Below are positions 52,219 to 61,722 of a DNA stretch of 64,000 bases, piece by piece (position 1 is the first letter of the stretch; every line of letters starts with the position of its first letter). Both the position numbers and the translations under genes were made by a program. Under the pieces are notes generated by a model. It did no database searches. It was not told where the DNA came from and saw only the letters and a list, made by a program, of their open reading frames with translations. Source of the stretch: Microcaldota archaeon (GTDB lineage: Archaea > Micrarchaeota > Micrarchaeia > Norongarragalinales > SBBD01); the NCBI GenBank assembly GCA_016212475.1, contig JACRGC010000004.1, forward strand, positions 1 to 64,000, read 5' to 3'.

Positions 52219-52389
52219 GTTTTATCTATAAAACAAAATAGTCTTTTTTAAAACCTTTTTTTTTCTTTTTTTATTTAGCTGCTGATTTCATTCCAAATTT
52301 GGGTTTTTATCCCTTTATTTTCCAGATATTTTTCCCATTTTATTTAATTGATATTTTTAATTTGCCAAAACCCAATTTTTAACTTAAAT

Positions 52390-52848
52390 TCACCAAAGGC
52401 AGATTTTACCATCCTCTTTTCCTCCCTCTATTCTGTAGTCGCATCCTTGAAGTGGAATTGTTTGCGCGCAAAGCCCCGATGTTGCGCCTTTTACGTGCGA
52501 AATGCAATAACCAACGCACTGCGAACTATCCGTGCAGGGTTTGTTTGCATCCGGATTTGTCATATAGCAGTTGATATGATTTCCAATTTCCAGCCAAGCC
52601 CCTCCGATTTGCGAGCAAGCGCCCTCATCCGTTGCAGTGAATTTCCTCTTTGTTTGGGGTGTTGGCGTTGCAGGAGGGGGCGTTACGGAAACAATTGTTG
52701 TCGGATTTGGGTTTTCCGTAATTATTACTCTAACAATTGGCGCCGCAGAGGATTCAATTTCAGGCGTGGGAGCTGGCTTTTTGAAAAATTGCGTGCATCC
52801 GGCAAGCAAAAGAAAAGTTATTAGCAAAACCGCCAATTTATTTTCCAT
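52390..52848 (-). CDS. Small Cys-rich lipoprotein
   Basis: 152 aa. The signal peptide ends in the lipobox LLLAGC. A Pro/Thr linker (SVTPPPATPTPQT) leads to a ~75-residue domain with eight cysteines (for example PCTDSSQCVGYC) that probably form disulfides. It is exported and anchored to the membrane. The family is not recognised. Confidence 0.75.
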   Translation of the reverse strand: MENKLAVLLITFLLLAGCTQFFKKPAPTPEIESSAAPIVRVIITENPNPTTIVSVTPPPATPTPQTKRKFTATDEGACSQIGGAWLEIGNHINCYMTNPDANKPCTDSSQCVGYCISHVKGATSGLCAQTIPLQGCDYRIEGGKEDGKICLW

Positions 52849-52930
52849 ATCTAAATCGCCAATTTATTTTCCAAATTTTTTCATGTTTTTTAGCTCGAAG
52901 CTTGCAATTCCTTTTCAATTCCAGCTTTTT

Positions 52931-54310
52931 CTACCAATCAATATGCGAAAACGCCCTTTGCACAACTTCAGGAAGCGCCGGGTGCACGTGCACGCTATTC
53001 CATATGTTATCAACTGTTCCTTCGCCGCTTCTCATAGCGACAATTATTTCGTGAATCAGTGTTGATGCATCCGGCCCAATGATAAATGCGCCCAAAATCT
53101 TCTTGCTTCCGCGATCAACCATGACTTTTACAAATCCATCCTCCTCTTGCATGGCAACTCCCATGGCAGTATCCTTGTAAAAATACTTCCCAACTGCAAA
53201 ATCAACCTTTTCCGCTATCAATTGCTCCTCCGTTTTGCCAACGCCTGCAACCTGGGGCGATGAAAAAACCGCCCATGGCATTGCAAAATAATCAGCTGGC
53301 GATTTGCTTTTTGGATATAGCAGATTCTGCGAAACAACTTCCGCCTCCAAATTGGCGCTATGCTTGAATAGGAATTTGCCTGCAATGTCGCCAAATGCAA
53401 AAACTCCCTGCACATTGGTTTCCAAGAATTCATTGGTTGCAATATATCCCTTCTTATCCGTTGCAATCCCTGATTTGGCTACATCCAAAATATCCGAATT
53501 TGGCACTCTTCCGGTTGCAATCAATAATTTTTCAGCGCTGAATTTGATGATTTCCTTTGTATTCTTGTTTTGGGCATCAACTGCAAACAATTCCCCTTCC
53601 TTGCAAACCTTTGACGCTCCGTGCCCCAAAACCGCCCTGTATTTTTTGGAAAAAACTTCAGTGAATTTTTTGTAAACCTCAGCATCCGCAGCTGTTAACA
53701 TGTAGTCATTGAACTCAATTATTGTCAATTCCGTCCCAAGCGCCCCAAAGAAATGCGCAAGCTCTGCTGCAATATATCCTCCTCCAATAATGATCATGCT
53801 TTTTGGAAGTTTCGTTAATCTAAGCGCCTCATCCGATGTCATGAATTCAACTTCCTTCAAACCCTCAATTTTTGGAACCATTGATCTGGTTCCTGCTGCA
53901 ATCACAATCCTATTCGAAGTAATCTGCTCGCTTCCCACTTGCAGGATTTTATTCCCAACAAATTTTGCCTCAGTTTTGAAGAGTGTGTAGTTTTCCGCCT
54001 CCCTGATGGATTTTTCTATATTTTGCGAATCCTCATCCACGATTTCACTGGCGCGTTTTGTGATTCTTGCAAAATCCACTTCAAACCCATTTGCCTTGAT
54101 TCCAAATTTTTCAGAATTGCGGATCGTTTCGGCAACTTCAGCAGAATGGATCAGAATTTTCGAAGGAATGCACCCCCTATTCAAGCAAGTCCCTCCAAGC
54201 GGCCCCTTTTCAACAACAGCTACATTCAGACCGGCATTTACCGCCTGCGCTGCAACATTTAGCCCGCTTCCCGAGCCGATTACGATGAGGTCGAATTTCT
54301 TGATTGCCAT
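52931..54310 (-). CDS. Pyridine-nucleotide disulfide oxidoreductase (dihydrolipoamide dehydrogenase-like)
   Basis: 459 aa, full length. The FAD site IGSGSGLNVAAQAVNAGL is followed by the redox-active disulfide GGTCLNRGCIPSKILIHSAE, the NAD(P) site IIIGGGYIAAELAHFFGALG, FAFGDIAG, and the C-terminal HPALPE holding the His-Glu pair of the active site. This disulfide pattern is shared by dihydrolipoamide dehydrogenase, mycothione reductase and mercuric reductase. No NmerA domain is present. No 2-oxoacid dehydrogenase genes are nearby, so the substrate is uncertain. Confidence 0.9.
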   Translation of the reverse strand: MAIKKFDLIVIGSGSGLNVAAQAVNAGLNVAVVEKGPLGGTCLNRGCIPSKILIHSAEVAETIRNSEKFGIKANGFEVDFARITKRASEIVDEDSQNIEKSIREAENYTLFKTEAKFVGNKILQVGSEQITSNRIVIAAGTRSMVPKIEGLKEVEFMTSDEALRLTKLPKSMIIIGGGYIAAELAHFFGALGTELTIIEFNDYMLTAADAEVYKKFTEVFSKKYRAVLGHGASKVCKEGELFAVDAQNKNTKEIIKFSAEKLLIATGRVPNSDILDVAKSGIATDKKGYIATNEFLETNVQGVFAFGDIAGKFLFKHSANLEAEVVSQNLLYPKSKSPADYFAMPWAVFSSPQVAGVGKTEEQLIAEKVDFAVGKYFYKDTAMGVAMQEEDGFVKVMVDRGSKKILGAFIIGPDASTLIHEIIVAMRSGEGTVDNIWNSVHVHPALPEVVQRAFSHIDW

Positions 54311-54423
54311 AATACGGCTACTTTGTTTGATTTTTTAAACATGTGCGGTTTGGCTTTTGCATATTCTGAAAGGGGTTTGCCTAGCACACCATTTATTTAA
54401 ATTCTAATTATTACCTATTTTTC

Positions 54424-55143
54424 ATGGAAGAACCTAAAATCAAGGCGTATGGGGTTTCCCACTCATCCAAACTGTTTGGGATCCCAACAAGGAGCCTGAA
54501 TGAAATCTTCAAGGAGTTTAAAAAAGCTGGCATAAAAAAGGCCGGAATTGAGCTTTTGCATCCATGGCATACCTCTGGGACAAAATCTAGGCTGGACGGG
54601 TCGGGGCGTTATTTCCTTGCAGCCTTTAAAAAGGCAAAAAGAGCTGGCATTGAACTAAAACAGCTTGAAAACCCAATCATGCAAACTTGTTATGTTTCCC
54701 TTCGCCATTTTGCAGGGGGGAAAAACTGGAATGCGGAAATAGACCCAGATGAATTTGCGGAATCCATCCCAAAATTCCTGGAAGATAGGAAAAAGAAACT
54801 TGATGCCGGTAATGATTTCTGGAAATTAACATCTAAAGCATTGCGACAAATTTCATCCTATCTTAGGGATTCGCCTCCGATAAAAATAAACGAACTTGGC
54901 GGTGCAATGAACCTTCTTAGGACAAAAGGCATGTTATTGGAAGCAAACCGCCATAATGTTTCCCATATCCTGGTTGGAGGGATGCATGCGTACCATTTGG
55001 AAAAGCTTGGTTTGGCTAAAGCCAAATATTATGATTTGGAAAACCATCCTAATTTTGATGATTTATTCAAATTTTCAGGATTATCCTATAAAAAATTGCA
55101 GCCTCTTATGGATAAAATCGAGAAAATTTCCGGCGAATACTGA
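54424..55143 (+). CDS. Unknown protein with a TraB/ChaN-like C-terminal motif
   Basis: 239 aa. The C-terminal part, TKGMLLEANRHNVSHILVGG followed by MHAYHLEKLG, resembles the G-x-x-H region of TraB/PrgY-type metal hydrolases. The N-terminus includes YGVSHSSKLFGIP and GIELLHPWHTSG. The TraB link is tentative. It starts about 110 bp divergent from the disulfide reductase gene. Confidence 0.55.
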   Translation: MEEPKIKAYGVSHSSKLFGIPTRSLNEIFKEFKKAGIKKAGIELLHPWHTSGTKSRLDGSGRYFLAAFKKAKRAGIELKQLENPIMQTCYVSLRHFAGGKNWNAEIDPDEFAESIPKFLEDRKKKLDAGNDFWKLTSKALRQISSYLRDSPPIKINELGGAMNLLRTKGMLLEANRHNVSHILVGGMHAYHLEKLGLAKAKYYDLENHPNFDDLFKFSGLSYKKLQPLMDKIEKISGEY

Positions 55144-55193
55144 TTTTTAGGCTTTAACCGCAAAGCTTAATTTCCAGCCGTTCTAAACCTTCC

Positions 55194-55754
55194 ATGATTA
55201 AACAAGTTTTCGTAGTCCATGGCTTCAACGGCCGTCCGGAAGGAGGCTGGAGGCCTTGGCTAAAAATCGAACTTGAAAAGAAAGGATTTGTTGTCCATTT
55301 GCTAAAAATGCCTAGCCCTCGGCTTCCTAGCATGAATGCTTGGATCAAAGAAATCCAAAAAAACATCCAAACGCCCAATGAAAACACCTTCCTTGTAGGG
55401 CACAGTTTAGGCTGCATTGCAATCCTTAGGTATTTGGAATCCCTCAAAGGAAAGCAAAAGGTTGGCGGAGCAATCCTAGTTGCCGGGCTTGCAACAAATT
55501 TAGGCAATCCTCTTTTCAGCAGTTTTTTCAGGGCTTCAATTGATTGGAAGAAAATCCAATCCCACTGCAACAAATTCGTTTCAATCAATTCGGATAATGA
55601 CCGGTTCGTCACCATCGCCCATGGAAAAGCATTTGAAAAAAACCTCGGAGCTAGGCTGATAATAAAAAAAGGGATGGGCCATTTCTCCGGAGACGAGGGC
55701 TGCTTTAAATTGCCGGTTGTTTTGGAGGAAATCTTAAAATTAGCAAAAAAATAA
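55194..55754 (+). CDS. RBBP9/YdeN-type serine hydrolase
   Basis: 186 aa, alpha/beta-hydrolase fold. VFVVHGFNGRPEGGWRPWL is the oxyanion region, LVGHSLGCIAILRYL has the nucleophilic Ser, SINSDNDRFVT holds the Asp and GMGHFSGDEGC the His. These small hydrolases have no agreed substrate. The gene follows the 54.4-kb gene by 50 bp. Confidence 0.85.
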   Translation: MIKQVFVVHGFNGRPEGGWRPWLKIELEKKGFVVHLLKMPSPRLPSMNAWIKEIQKNIQTPNENTFLVGHSLGCIAILRYLESLKGKQKVGGAILVAGLATNLGNPLFSSFFRASIDWKKIQSHCNKFVSINSDNDRFVTIAHGKAFEKNLGARLIIKKGMGHFSGDEGCFKLPVVLEEILKLAKK

Positions 55755-55781
55755 TCAGGGCAAATTTGTTTCTTTTTGTAC

Positions 55782-55866
55782 CGACACTACTTTTTCTCCG
55801 CAAAGAGCGGAGCTCTTTGGGGCCGCGCAGACTTTGTCTGCACGGTTTGAAAGAAAAAGCCGTGTC
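55782..55866 (-). repeat. Structured element beside tRNA-Val
   Basis: The outer stem GACAC (55783-55787)/GTGTC (55862-55866) encloses several hairpins: CTCCG/CGGAG or AAAGAG/CTCTTT (two alternative pairings near 55796-55818), GCAGAC-TTT-GTCTGC (55827-55841) and CACGG/CCGTG. The outer stem resembles those of the elements at 9.77 and 41.2 kb. Confidence 0.55.
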
Positions 55867-55869
55867 AAG

Positions 55870-55941
55870 TGGGCCCATAGGGAATTGAACCCCACGTCTT
55901 TCGCACGTCAAGCGAACGTCTTACCGACCGACTCTGGGCCC
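55870..55941 (-). tRNA. tRNA-Val (GAC) with unusual positions 8 and 14
   Basis: 72 nt on the minus strand. Acceptor GGGCCCA/TGGGCCC, anticodon stem TTCGC/GCGAA around TTGACGT (anticodon GAC), T-arm TGGGG-TTCAATT-CCCTA, discriminator A. No intron and no encoded CCA. The D-arm is GTC/GAC with GG present. Position 8 is G instead of U and position 14 is G instead of A, so the usual U8-A14 tertiary pair is missing. Confidence 0.85.
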
Positions 55942-56041
55942 AGAACATGAAGAATACTTTTTCTCCTGAAATCCTTAAATACCAATAACAAACCTCCAAT
56001 TGATAACAAACCAATAGAGGAAGCTAATTCTCCGCCAAATT

Positions 56042-56086
56042 AGAGGGGGAGCGAGCACTTTGCTCAAGGGGGAAACCTCCCCCGAC
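56042..56086. repeat. Hairpin-rich spacer between tRNA-Val and tRNA-Ala
   Basis: Contains GAGC-ACTTT-GCTC and GGGGG-AAACCT-CCCCC, another G-run/C-run hairpin of the kind seen elsewhere. Confidence 0.5.
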
Positions 56087-56093
56087 GCAAAGA

Positions 56094-56165
56094 TGGACTC
56101 GACGGGAATTGAACCCGCTGTCTCCTGCATGCCATGCAGGCGTGTTACCGGTCCACTACGAGCCC
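56094..56165 (-). tRNA. tRNA-Ala (GGC)
   Basis: 72 nt. Acceptor GGGCTCG/CGAGTCC includes the G3-U70 pair that marks tRNA-Ala. T8 and A9 are normal, D-stem GTG/CAC, anticodon stem CCTGC/GCAGG around ATGGCAT (anticodon GGC), T-arm GCGGG-TTCAATT-CCCGT, discriminator A. No intron and no encoded CCA. Confidence 0.95.
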
Positions 56166-56260
56166 GTATCCAAAATTGGGCAAGGCTAAGTTAATAATGA
56201 TTTTGAGCAATTAAAAAAACAAAAAATGGGAGGAAATTCAGTTGATTTCCATTCCCTTCC

Positions 56261-56542
<282 letters not shown>

Positions 56543-56658
56543 TTAGATAAAAACTTCTAATGTAAAATTAAAAATTCCCATTTCCCATAAAAAAATTCAA
56601 ATTTCTCCAGTTAAAAAATCCTAGTCCCCAAATTCCCCTTTTAAAAAATAAAAGCAAA

Positions 56659-57438
56659 TCAATTCTTTCTCCCAAAGATTGCGTCCAGTAATGATGCAAA
56701 AAATCCTTTTTTAACCTTTGTTTCAACGTAAACCTTTTCTCCCGAGATTTTTGCCGCCAAAATCCTAATCTCCCTGCTGGCAGGCGAATTTGGGTTCCTG
56801 ACAAGGAATGGCGTTTGCACCGAAGTTGCCCTCCTAACCTCCGGGTCTTCAGGTATGGTGTGCAAATGCTTAACCGAAAGCAAAGTTTCAATTTCCTCCT
56901 TCTTGATCTCAGTTTTGTCGCCAGTTGCCATATTCTCAACAAACCCAAGAGTGACAATTCCTTTCTTGCTTGCCATGTTGATCATCTTAAGCGCGTCAGC
57001 CAAGCTTGCCGGGTTTGGTGTTACAACAATGATCATTTCCTTAGCAGAAGAAACCGCAGCTTCGGTAACCCGATCAATTCCTGGCGGGCTATCGATAATC
57101 ACATAATCGGCAATTGGCTCCAAATCCTTGATGATTTCCGGAAGCTTATCCAAAACAAGTTTTTTTACCCTCTCTAGGGATAAGCTCGAAGGGACATACT
57201 TGATTTTCCCAGGCCCCTCATAAACCGCGTCGCGGATGTTGGTTTCTCCCATCAAAACATTGTGCAAGCTAATTGGCGCGCGATCAATTCCGAGCATTAT
57301 CCCAACATTTGCCATTGAAACATCGGTATCAACAACAATTGCCCGCTTTCCAAGCTGTGATAGGGCAATAGCTAGGTTTACCGAAATCGAGGTCTTTCCA
57401 ACCCCCCCTTTGCCGGATGCAATGACAATTGATCTCAT
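56659..57438 (-). CDS. minD: MinD/ParA-family ATPase
   Basis: 259 aa. The deviant Walker A is SGKGGVGKTSISVNLA, followed by VVDTDVSMANVGIMLG and Walker B DYVIIDSPPGIDR. The C-terminal amphipathic tail KKGFFASLLDAIFGRKN resembles the MinD membrane-targeting helix. Archaeal MinD relatives place structures such as archaella and chemosensory arrays at the membrane. The gene is followed by an unknown 186-aa gene on the same strand further right. Confidence 0.9.
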   Translation of the reverse strand: MRSIVIASGKGGVGKTSISVNLAIALSQLGKRAIVVDTDVSMANVGIMLGIDRAPISLHNVLMGETNIRDAVYEGPGKIKYVPSSLSLERVKKLVLDKLPEIIKDLEPIADYVIIDSPPGIDRVTEAAVSSAKEMIIVVTPNPASLADALKMINMASKKGIVTLGFVENMATGDKTEIKKEEIETLLSVKHLHTIPEDPEVRRATSVQTPFLVRNPNSPASREIRILAAKISGEKVYVETKVKKGFFASLLDAIFGRKN

Positions 57439-57571
57439 ATCCCAAACCTTACGGAAAAATCCTTTTTATTACTATTTACTTGGTTGGAATGGGCGATTTT
57501 GCAATCAAATCCCCAAAACCAAATATCCTTATTAGCCTATTGGCAAATTTCCAGCTTAAATTTGCAAATCC

Positions 57572-58132
57572 TTATTTCCCCTTGAACAGATCCTTCATCA
57601 AATCCTCCGCTTCCTCATCCGTTACATCCGCTTTTTCCTTGGTTTCAACATCCCCAAGCTTGTATTTTTTCATCAAATCGCTCTTATTTCCTGTACTTGC
57701 TGTTTCCTTTACCTGCTCTTCGAAAAAGGGCGAGAATTCATCAACTTTTAATTTTTTCACATCTGCATCCGACGGAAGGCAAATTGCCTGCTCATTGAAT
57801 GCCAAAATCAGCTGTACCTGATCATTGTTCAATTGGAAAATATCAACAACTCCCCTGTGCGCAGCCGAAGCATTCATAACTCGCTGGAAAGCCAAATCGC
57901 CCATCACCTGCTTGTTGTACTTGAAATATTCATAAAAGCTGGCAACGATTTTTCCATTGTCAAAAACCACCAGCCCTTCCTCAATTCCCCCAATTCCCTG
58001 CACGGTGATTGCCAAATACCCATTGAACGTTTTTTCCCTAAGCTCTTTTACGAGCGCCCCAAAATCTATGGTTGCCACATCAATTGCGGTTTTTACTGCA
58101 ACTCCTGCTGGAAGGTTCATTTTCTCACACAT
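57572..58132 (-). CDS. Unknown protein, possibly DUF2226-like
   Basis: 186 aa. The N-terminal half has the pattern FNGYLAITVQGIGGIEEGLV then FDNGKIVASFYEY, similar to archaeal DUF2226 and PATAN/DUF4388-type signalling domains. The C-terminal third is acidic/Lys-rich and disordered. Its location just upstream of minD on the same strand suggests a linked role. Confidence 0.55.
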   Translation of the reverse strand: MCEKMNLPAGVAVKTAIDVATIDFGALVKELREKTFNGYLAITVQGIGGIEEGLVVFDNGKIVASFYEYFKYNKQVMGDLAFQRVMNASAAHRGVVDIFQLNNDQVQLILAFNEQAICLPSDADVKKLKVDEFSPFFEEQVKETASTGNKSDLMKKYKLGDVETKEKADVTDEEAEDLMKDLFKGK

Positions 58133-58221
58133 CTGTTTATTTTTCCGTATTTAATAAAGGTATTTTTCCTTGCTAAAACAACGAATCCCAAATCCCATTA
58201 GGCTTAATTCGCTTTTTTTGC

Positions 58222-59484
58222 CTATTCGACATTCTCTTCAGGCTTTTGGCCCATTTTCCCTTTCAAATAAAACCCTAAAATACCAAGTATGATTGCAAAA
58301 ACAACAAACGGGACGGCTCCTTTCAAATCAAAAGCGGATGGCTTATCCGCTGGAATTGGGGTTGCATTGACGCACTTTTGCAACCTGTTGTTCAGGGCCT
58401 GGGCAACAGTTGTAATTTCTGAAATTTTTGATGGCACAATCTCATACTCATTTGTATTCGCATTGTAAAACGGATCCATCACGGTTGTCACCTGATCCCA
58501 TTTCTTCTTCAAATCCGCATTGCTAAGCTTGCAATCCTTAAGCGCCAGCTCGTTTTTAGAAGAAAGCAAGCTCCCAATCATGACATTTTGCTTTGCCTCA
58601 TCAAACCGTTTTTCAGCTGTTGTTTTTGCCTTCCTGAAAAACAGGCTGCTTATAGTATCATTCACAACCGCGCTTTTCCGAAGTTTTCTGCTCTCATACT
58701 GCTTGAATTTTTGCGTAAGCGATGCATTATAGGACTTGACAAGCGCGTTTTTCACCTTCAAATTCCCAAGCTTTGCTAGCTCTGAAACAATTGCCTGATC
58801 CTTGATTTCAAGCTGCTTATCTATGACTGCCTTTTGGTAAATTGCAGCTTTTCCGGAAAAGTCCATTGCGCTTTTGATTCCGGATTCGTATTTCTTGATG
58901 GCTTCGGCCAAATCTCCAGGCAAAAGCTCCTGCGTTGTCGCCTCTGTTTTGAACCTCTCCCTTAGTTCAATTGCCTCCTGAAGAATCGTAAGCGAATCAT
59001 CCGCTGAAGTTTTTGCATCCGAAATCGCATCATCAATTTTGCTAAAATCAGCCTCGCTATTTGCCTTGATATTCTCAAGCAGAGGCTCTTCGCCTTCCAA
59101 TTGGCTCTTTAGGTCTTCCATCACATTCTTCAAATCTTCCGATGAAAATTCTATATTTTGCATAAGCCCAAAAGTTTCCATGTCGTATTCGATTTCATAT
59201 AGCGGCCTAAGCGTCAATTCGTTCGTTTCCAAAATCCCCTGCCCTTCGAATTCCTTTACAATCAAAACAAGATTCTTATCGTTCGAATCCTGCGGGGTAA
59301 AATATGCAAACCAGTATGGGTATTCCTTGTAAATCACAGGATTGAAGCCGAGTTGGACAACCACTTTTTCGTCCTTGCTGTAAACCTTTACGATATTTTG
59401 CACATCCGCGGATGAAAGGGCAAAAACAGTTGACCCTAAAAGAACCACTAATGCGGCTGCCAGCAAAATTTGTATCCTTGCCAT
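58222..59484 (-). CDS. Membrane-anchored extracellular helical protein
   Basis: 420 aa. A signal peptide (RIQILLAAALVVLLGSTVFA) is followed by a small N-terminal domain with aromatic residues (YKEYPYWFAYFTPQDSN), a long helical/coiled-coil region, a membrane helix (PFVVFAIILGILGFYLKG) and a short tail. The build (signal, ectodomain, C-terminal anchor) matches the other surface proteins here. Not recognised. Confidence 0.75.
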   Translation of the reverse strand: MARIQILLAAALVVLLGSTVFALSSADVQNIVKVYSKDEKVVVQLGFNPVIYKEYPYWFAYFTPQDSNDKNLVLIVKEFEGQGILETNELTLRPLYEIEYDMETFGLMQNIEFSSEDLKNVMEDLKSQLEGEEPLLENIKANSEADFSKIDDAISDAKTSADDSLTILQEAIELRERFKTEATTQELLPGDLAEAIKKYESGIKSAMDFSGKAAIYQKAVIDKQLEIKDQAIVSELAKLGNLKVKNALVKSYNASLTQKFKQYESRKLRKSAVVNDTISSLFFRKAKTTAEKRFDEAKQNVMIGSLLSSKNELALKDCKLSNADLKKKWDQVTTVMDPFYNANTNEYEIVPSKISEITTVAQALNNRLQKCVNATPIPADKPSAFDLKGAVPFVVFAIILGILGFYLKGKMGQKPEENVE

Positions 59485-59549
59485 GTTTTATTTCCCTTCC
59501 AAACTAGTAGGCAAAACCGCTTTAAAATAGTGTTCCCTAGATCTTAGTT

Positions 59550-60242
59550 ATGATCCGAATAGTCCTTGTCGAGCCGCAATACCCCGTCAATATAGGTTCC
59601 GTTTGCCGTGTTATGAGCAATTTTGGGCTAAAAGAGCTTTACATGGTTGCCCCAAAAACCGATATATCCGAAGAAGCCTTCATGTACGCCAAGCATGCAC
59701 AGCCTATTTTGGAAAAGGCAAAAATCGTAAAAAAATTGGAAAATGCGATTTCAGATTGCGATTTGGTGATTGGAACAACCGGAATAACCGAAAGGTTCAA
59801 CTATTCGCTCAAAAAATGCCTAATCCCAAGGGATCTTCCAAGCTCGATTTCAAAACATGATAAAATCGCCCTATTGTTTGGAAACGAAGGGAACGGGCTA
59901 ACACTTAAGCAAATCAACGCCTGCGACATGCTAGTTTCCATCCCAACGGACAAGAAATATCCCGTGCTGAACTTATCGCACGCTGTTGCAATAATGCTCT
60001 ATGAGCTTTTCAACTCCAAAAAGGTCTTCACGCACTATAAATTCGCAAAACGCAAAAACCTAAAATTCCTGCTTGGGATGTTTTCCCAAATAATCGATAG
60101 CTTGCCGGAAATTCGCGACAAAAAAAAGGTTCAAAAATCCTTCCAGAACTTAATTGGAAGGGCTAGGCTTTCGGAAGAAGAGCTCCAGGCGCTATTTGTT
60201 GCAATTGGTGGCATCAGGAAACGGCTGGTTGGGAAGAAATAG
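59550..60242 (+). CDS. trmJ: TrmJ-type tRNA 2'-O-methyltransferase (SPOUT family)
   Basis: 230 aa. It uses S-adenosylmethionine to methylate ribose, in TrmJ at position 32 of tRNAs. Motifs: LVEPQYPVNIGSVCRVMSNFG with the catalytic Asn/Arg region, then DLVIGTTGITERF, LLFGNEGNGLT and VLNLSHAVAIMLYELF, the knot-forming SAM site. The C-terminal helical extension is typical of TrmJ. Confidence 0.92.
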   Translation: MIRIVLVEPQYPVNIGSVCRVMSNFGLKELYMVAPKTDISEEAFMYAKHAQPILEKAKIVKKLENAISDCDLVIGTTGITERFNYSLKKCLIPRDLPSSISKHDKIALLFGNEGNGLTLKQINACDMLVSIPTDKKYPVLNLSHAVAIMLYELFNSKKVFTHYKFAKRKNLKFLLGMFSQIIDSLPEIRDKKKVQKSFQNLIGRARLSEEELQALFVAIGGIRKRLVGKK

Positions 60243-60301
60243 CCAAATCAAATTAGGCTTTCATTTACCAACTGGATTTTCTGAACATTTTTGGTGCAAT
60301 T

Positions 60302-61204
60302 ATGGAAATTTCAAAAAAATTAAGGGAACGGTGGGAACTTTTAGCCTGCGAATTGATAGTCTTGTTTTTTTGGCTTCAAACAAGTTATTGGAGAAGTGTT
60401 TGGCCAATCTTCCAATATTATGTTTTTGAAGGCCCAAACATCTGGTTTGGCAAATTTCGAACGGTTGGCTATTCACTAGCTGCAATTTCCAAAGGCGCCT
60501 TCCTGATTTCCCCCTACCTGATCCTGATTTTTCCCTACATCGGGCTTTTTGCCCTGCTTGCCCTGGTTTACAAAATTTTCAAAAAATCCGGATTTGCCTT
60601 GGCAGCTGCGTTTGCCTTTGCAACCCCCCTCTATTCCGAATTCACCCTCCAGCCAATTGCAATTGCCACATTAATTGGCTTCATCGCTTACGAAAAATTC
60701 GAAAAATCCCCAATCCAAAGCGGTTTTCTTCTTGCAATTGCAACCTCATTCCATTTGAGCATCCTAAGCATTGGTTTTTGGTTTGCAAAAGCTAAAAATA
60801 AGTTTGCAATTGGATTCTTGCTATTCATTGCCCTTGGTTTTTTGGTTGGCTATAACCACATCTTATATTCGATCCAAAGCATCCGGGACATCCGTGCGTT
60901 CATACTTTTGCATGAGGACTACGCATCCCACATCCGAAGCCTCCTCTTTTCGCTTCCCTGGATTTTAATTGCGTTAATTGCAGCTGCAAAATCAAAAAAC
61001 AACGGATCACTGATTACAATTTGCGCAATTATGCTTCTTTTCGGGCTAAACATTATCGTAAACATCGATCGGTATGTGATACCCCTCCTAGCATTTACAT
61101 TCCTAACTGCAAAAAAAGGCAAATACGGCGATGTAGCCTTGCTTTCCGCATTTTTTGCAATAGTTTTCATGCTAAATAGGCTTCAATGGATCCGCCTGTT
61201 TTAG
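60302..61204 (+). CDS. Multi-pass membrane protein, unknown
   Basis: 300 aa with about eight membrane helices and few charged loops. It has YWRSVWPIFQYY and INIDRYVIPLLAFTFL-like segments, resembling membrane-embedded sugar-transferase or polysaccharide-polymerase proteins in layout, but no diagnostic motif is visible. Confidence 0.6.
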   Translation: MEISKKLRERWELLACELIVLFFWLQTSYWRSVWPIFQYYVFEGPNIWFGKFRTVGYSLAAISKGAFLISPYLILIFPYIGLFALLALVYKIFKKSGFALAAAFAFATPLYSEFTLQPIAIATLIGFIAYEKFEKSPIQSGFLLAIATSFHLSILSIGFWFAKAKNKFAIGFLLFIALGFLVGYNHILYSIQSIRDIRAFILLHEDYASHIRSLLFSLPWILIALIAAAKSKNNGSLITICAIMLLFGLNIIVNIDRYVIPLLAFTFLTAKKGKYGDVALLSAFFAIVFMLNRLQWIRLF

Positions 61205-61278
61205 GTGGGAATCCTTTACCAATTGGATAAGCTCCAAATAATCGGATTATTTTAGGGAATTTTGGTGTTTTCGCTCCA

Positions 61279-61722
61279 TTAGGTTTTTTCAGTTTTGGTT
61301 CCCTTATCAAAATGCTTCTTGAACTCGGGAATTACGCTTACTGCAAAACCCAACGCATCAATGCATGTTTGGGGCGAAACATGGCTTGCGCCATAAACCG
61401 CCTTGTTCCGAAGAACCCTGAGCCTATCAAATGAAGAAAGGATTGTTTGAGGGAATTGATAAAATTCCTTAAGGAATGCAATATGGGCCTCATGCGAATA
61501 TGGCTTGTAGCCCCTAAGTTCCATAAGTGCCTGGCAGCCTTCGCGTATTGCCTCGTAGACATCCTCAAAAACGAATGGGGCGGTTTCAATGCTGATTTTT
61601 TGCTCCTTAACGTATTCGAGCCGAGACATTGATTTTTCCATGAGCGCAGCTGCATTTTCATGGTTTGGGCTTCCCTTCCTAACCGTCCCGTTTTCCAGGT
61701 AAAATGAGAATTCCTCAATCAT
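61279..61722 (-). CDS. HEPN-domain protein (putative type VII toxin), catalytic His replaced
   Basis: 147 aa, helical. The HEPN motif region reads RVLRNKAVYGASH, so the usual R-x4-6-H is R-NKAV-Y. The His that cuts RNA in HepT-type toxins is thus Tyr here. It overlaps the upstream MNT gene as ATGA (61719-61722), the usual arrangement of HEPN-MNT pairs. It may be inactive as a nuclease, or a variant subfamily. Confidence 0.7.
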   Translation of the reverse strand: MIEEFSFYLENGTVRKGSPNHENAAALMEKSMSRLEYVKEQKISIETAPFVFEDVYEAIREGCQALMELRGYKPYSHEAHIAFLKEFYQFPQTILSSFDRLRVLRNKAVYGASHVSPQTCIDALGFAVSVIPEFKKHFDKGTKTEKT

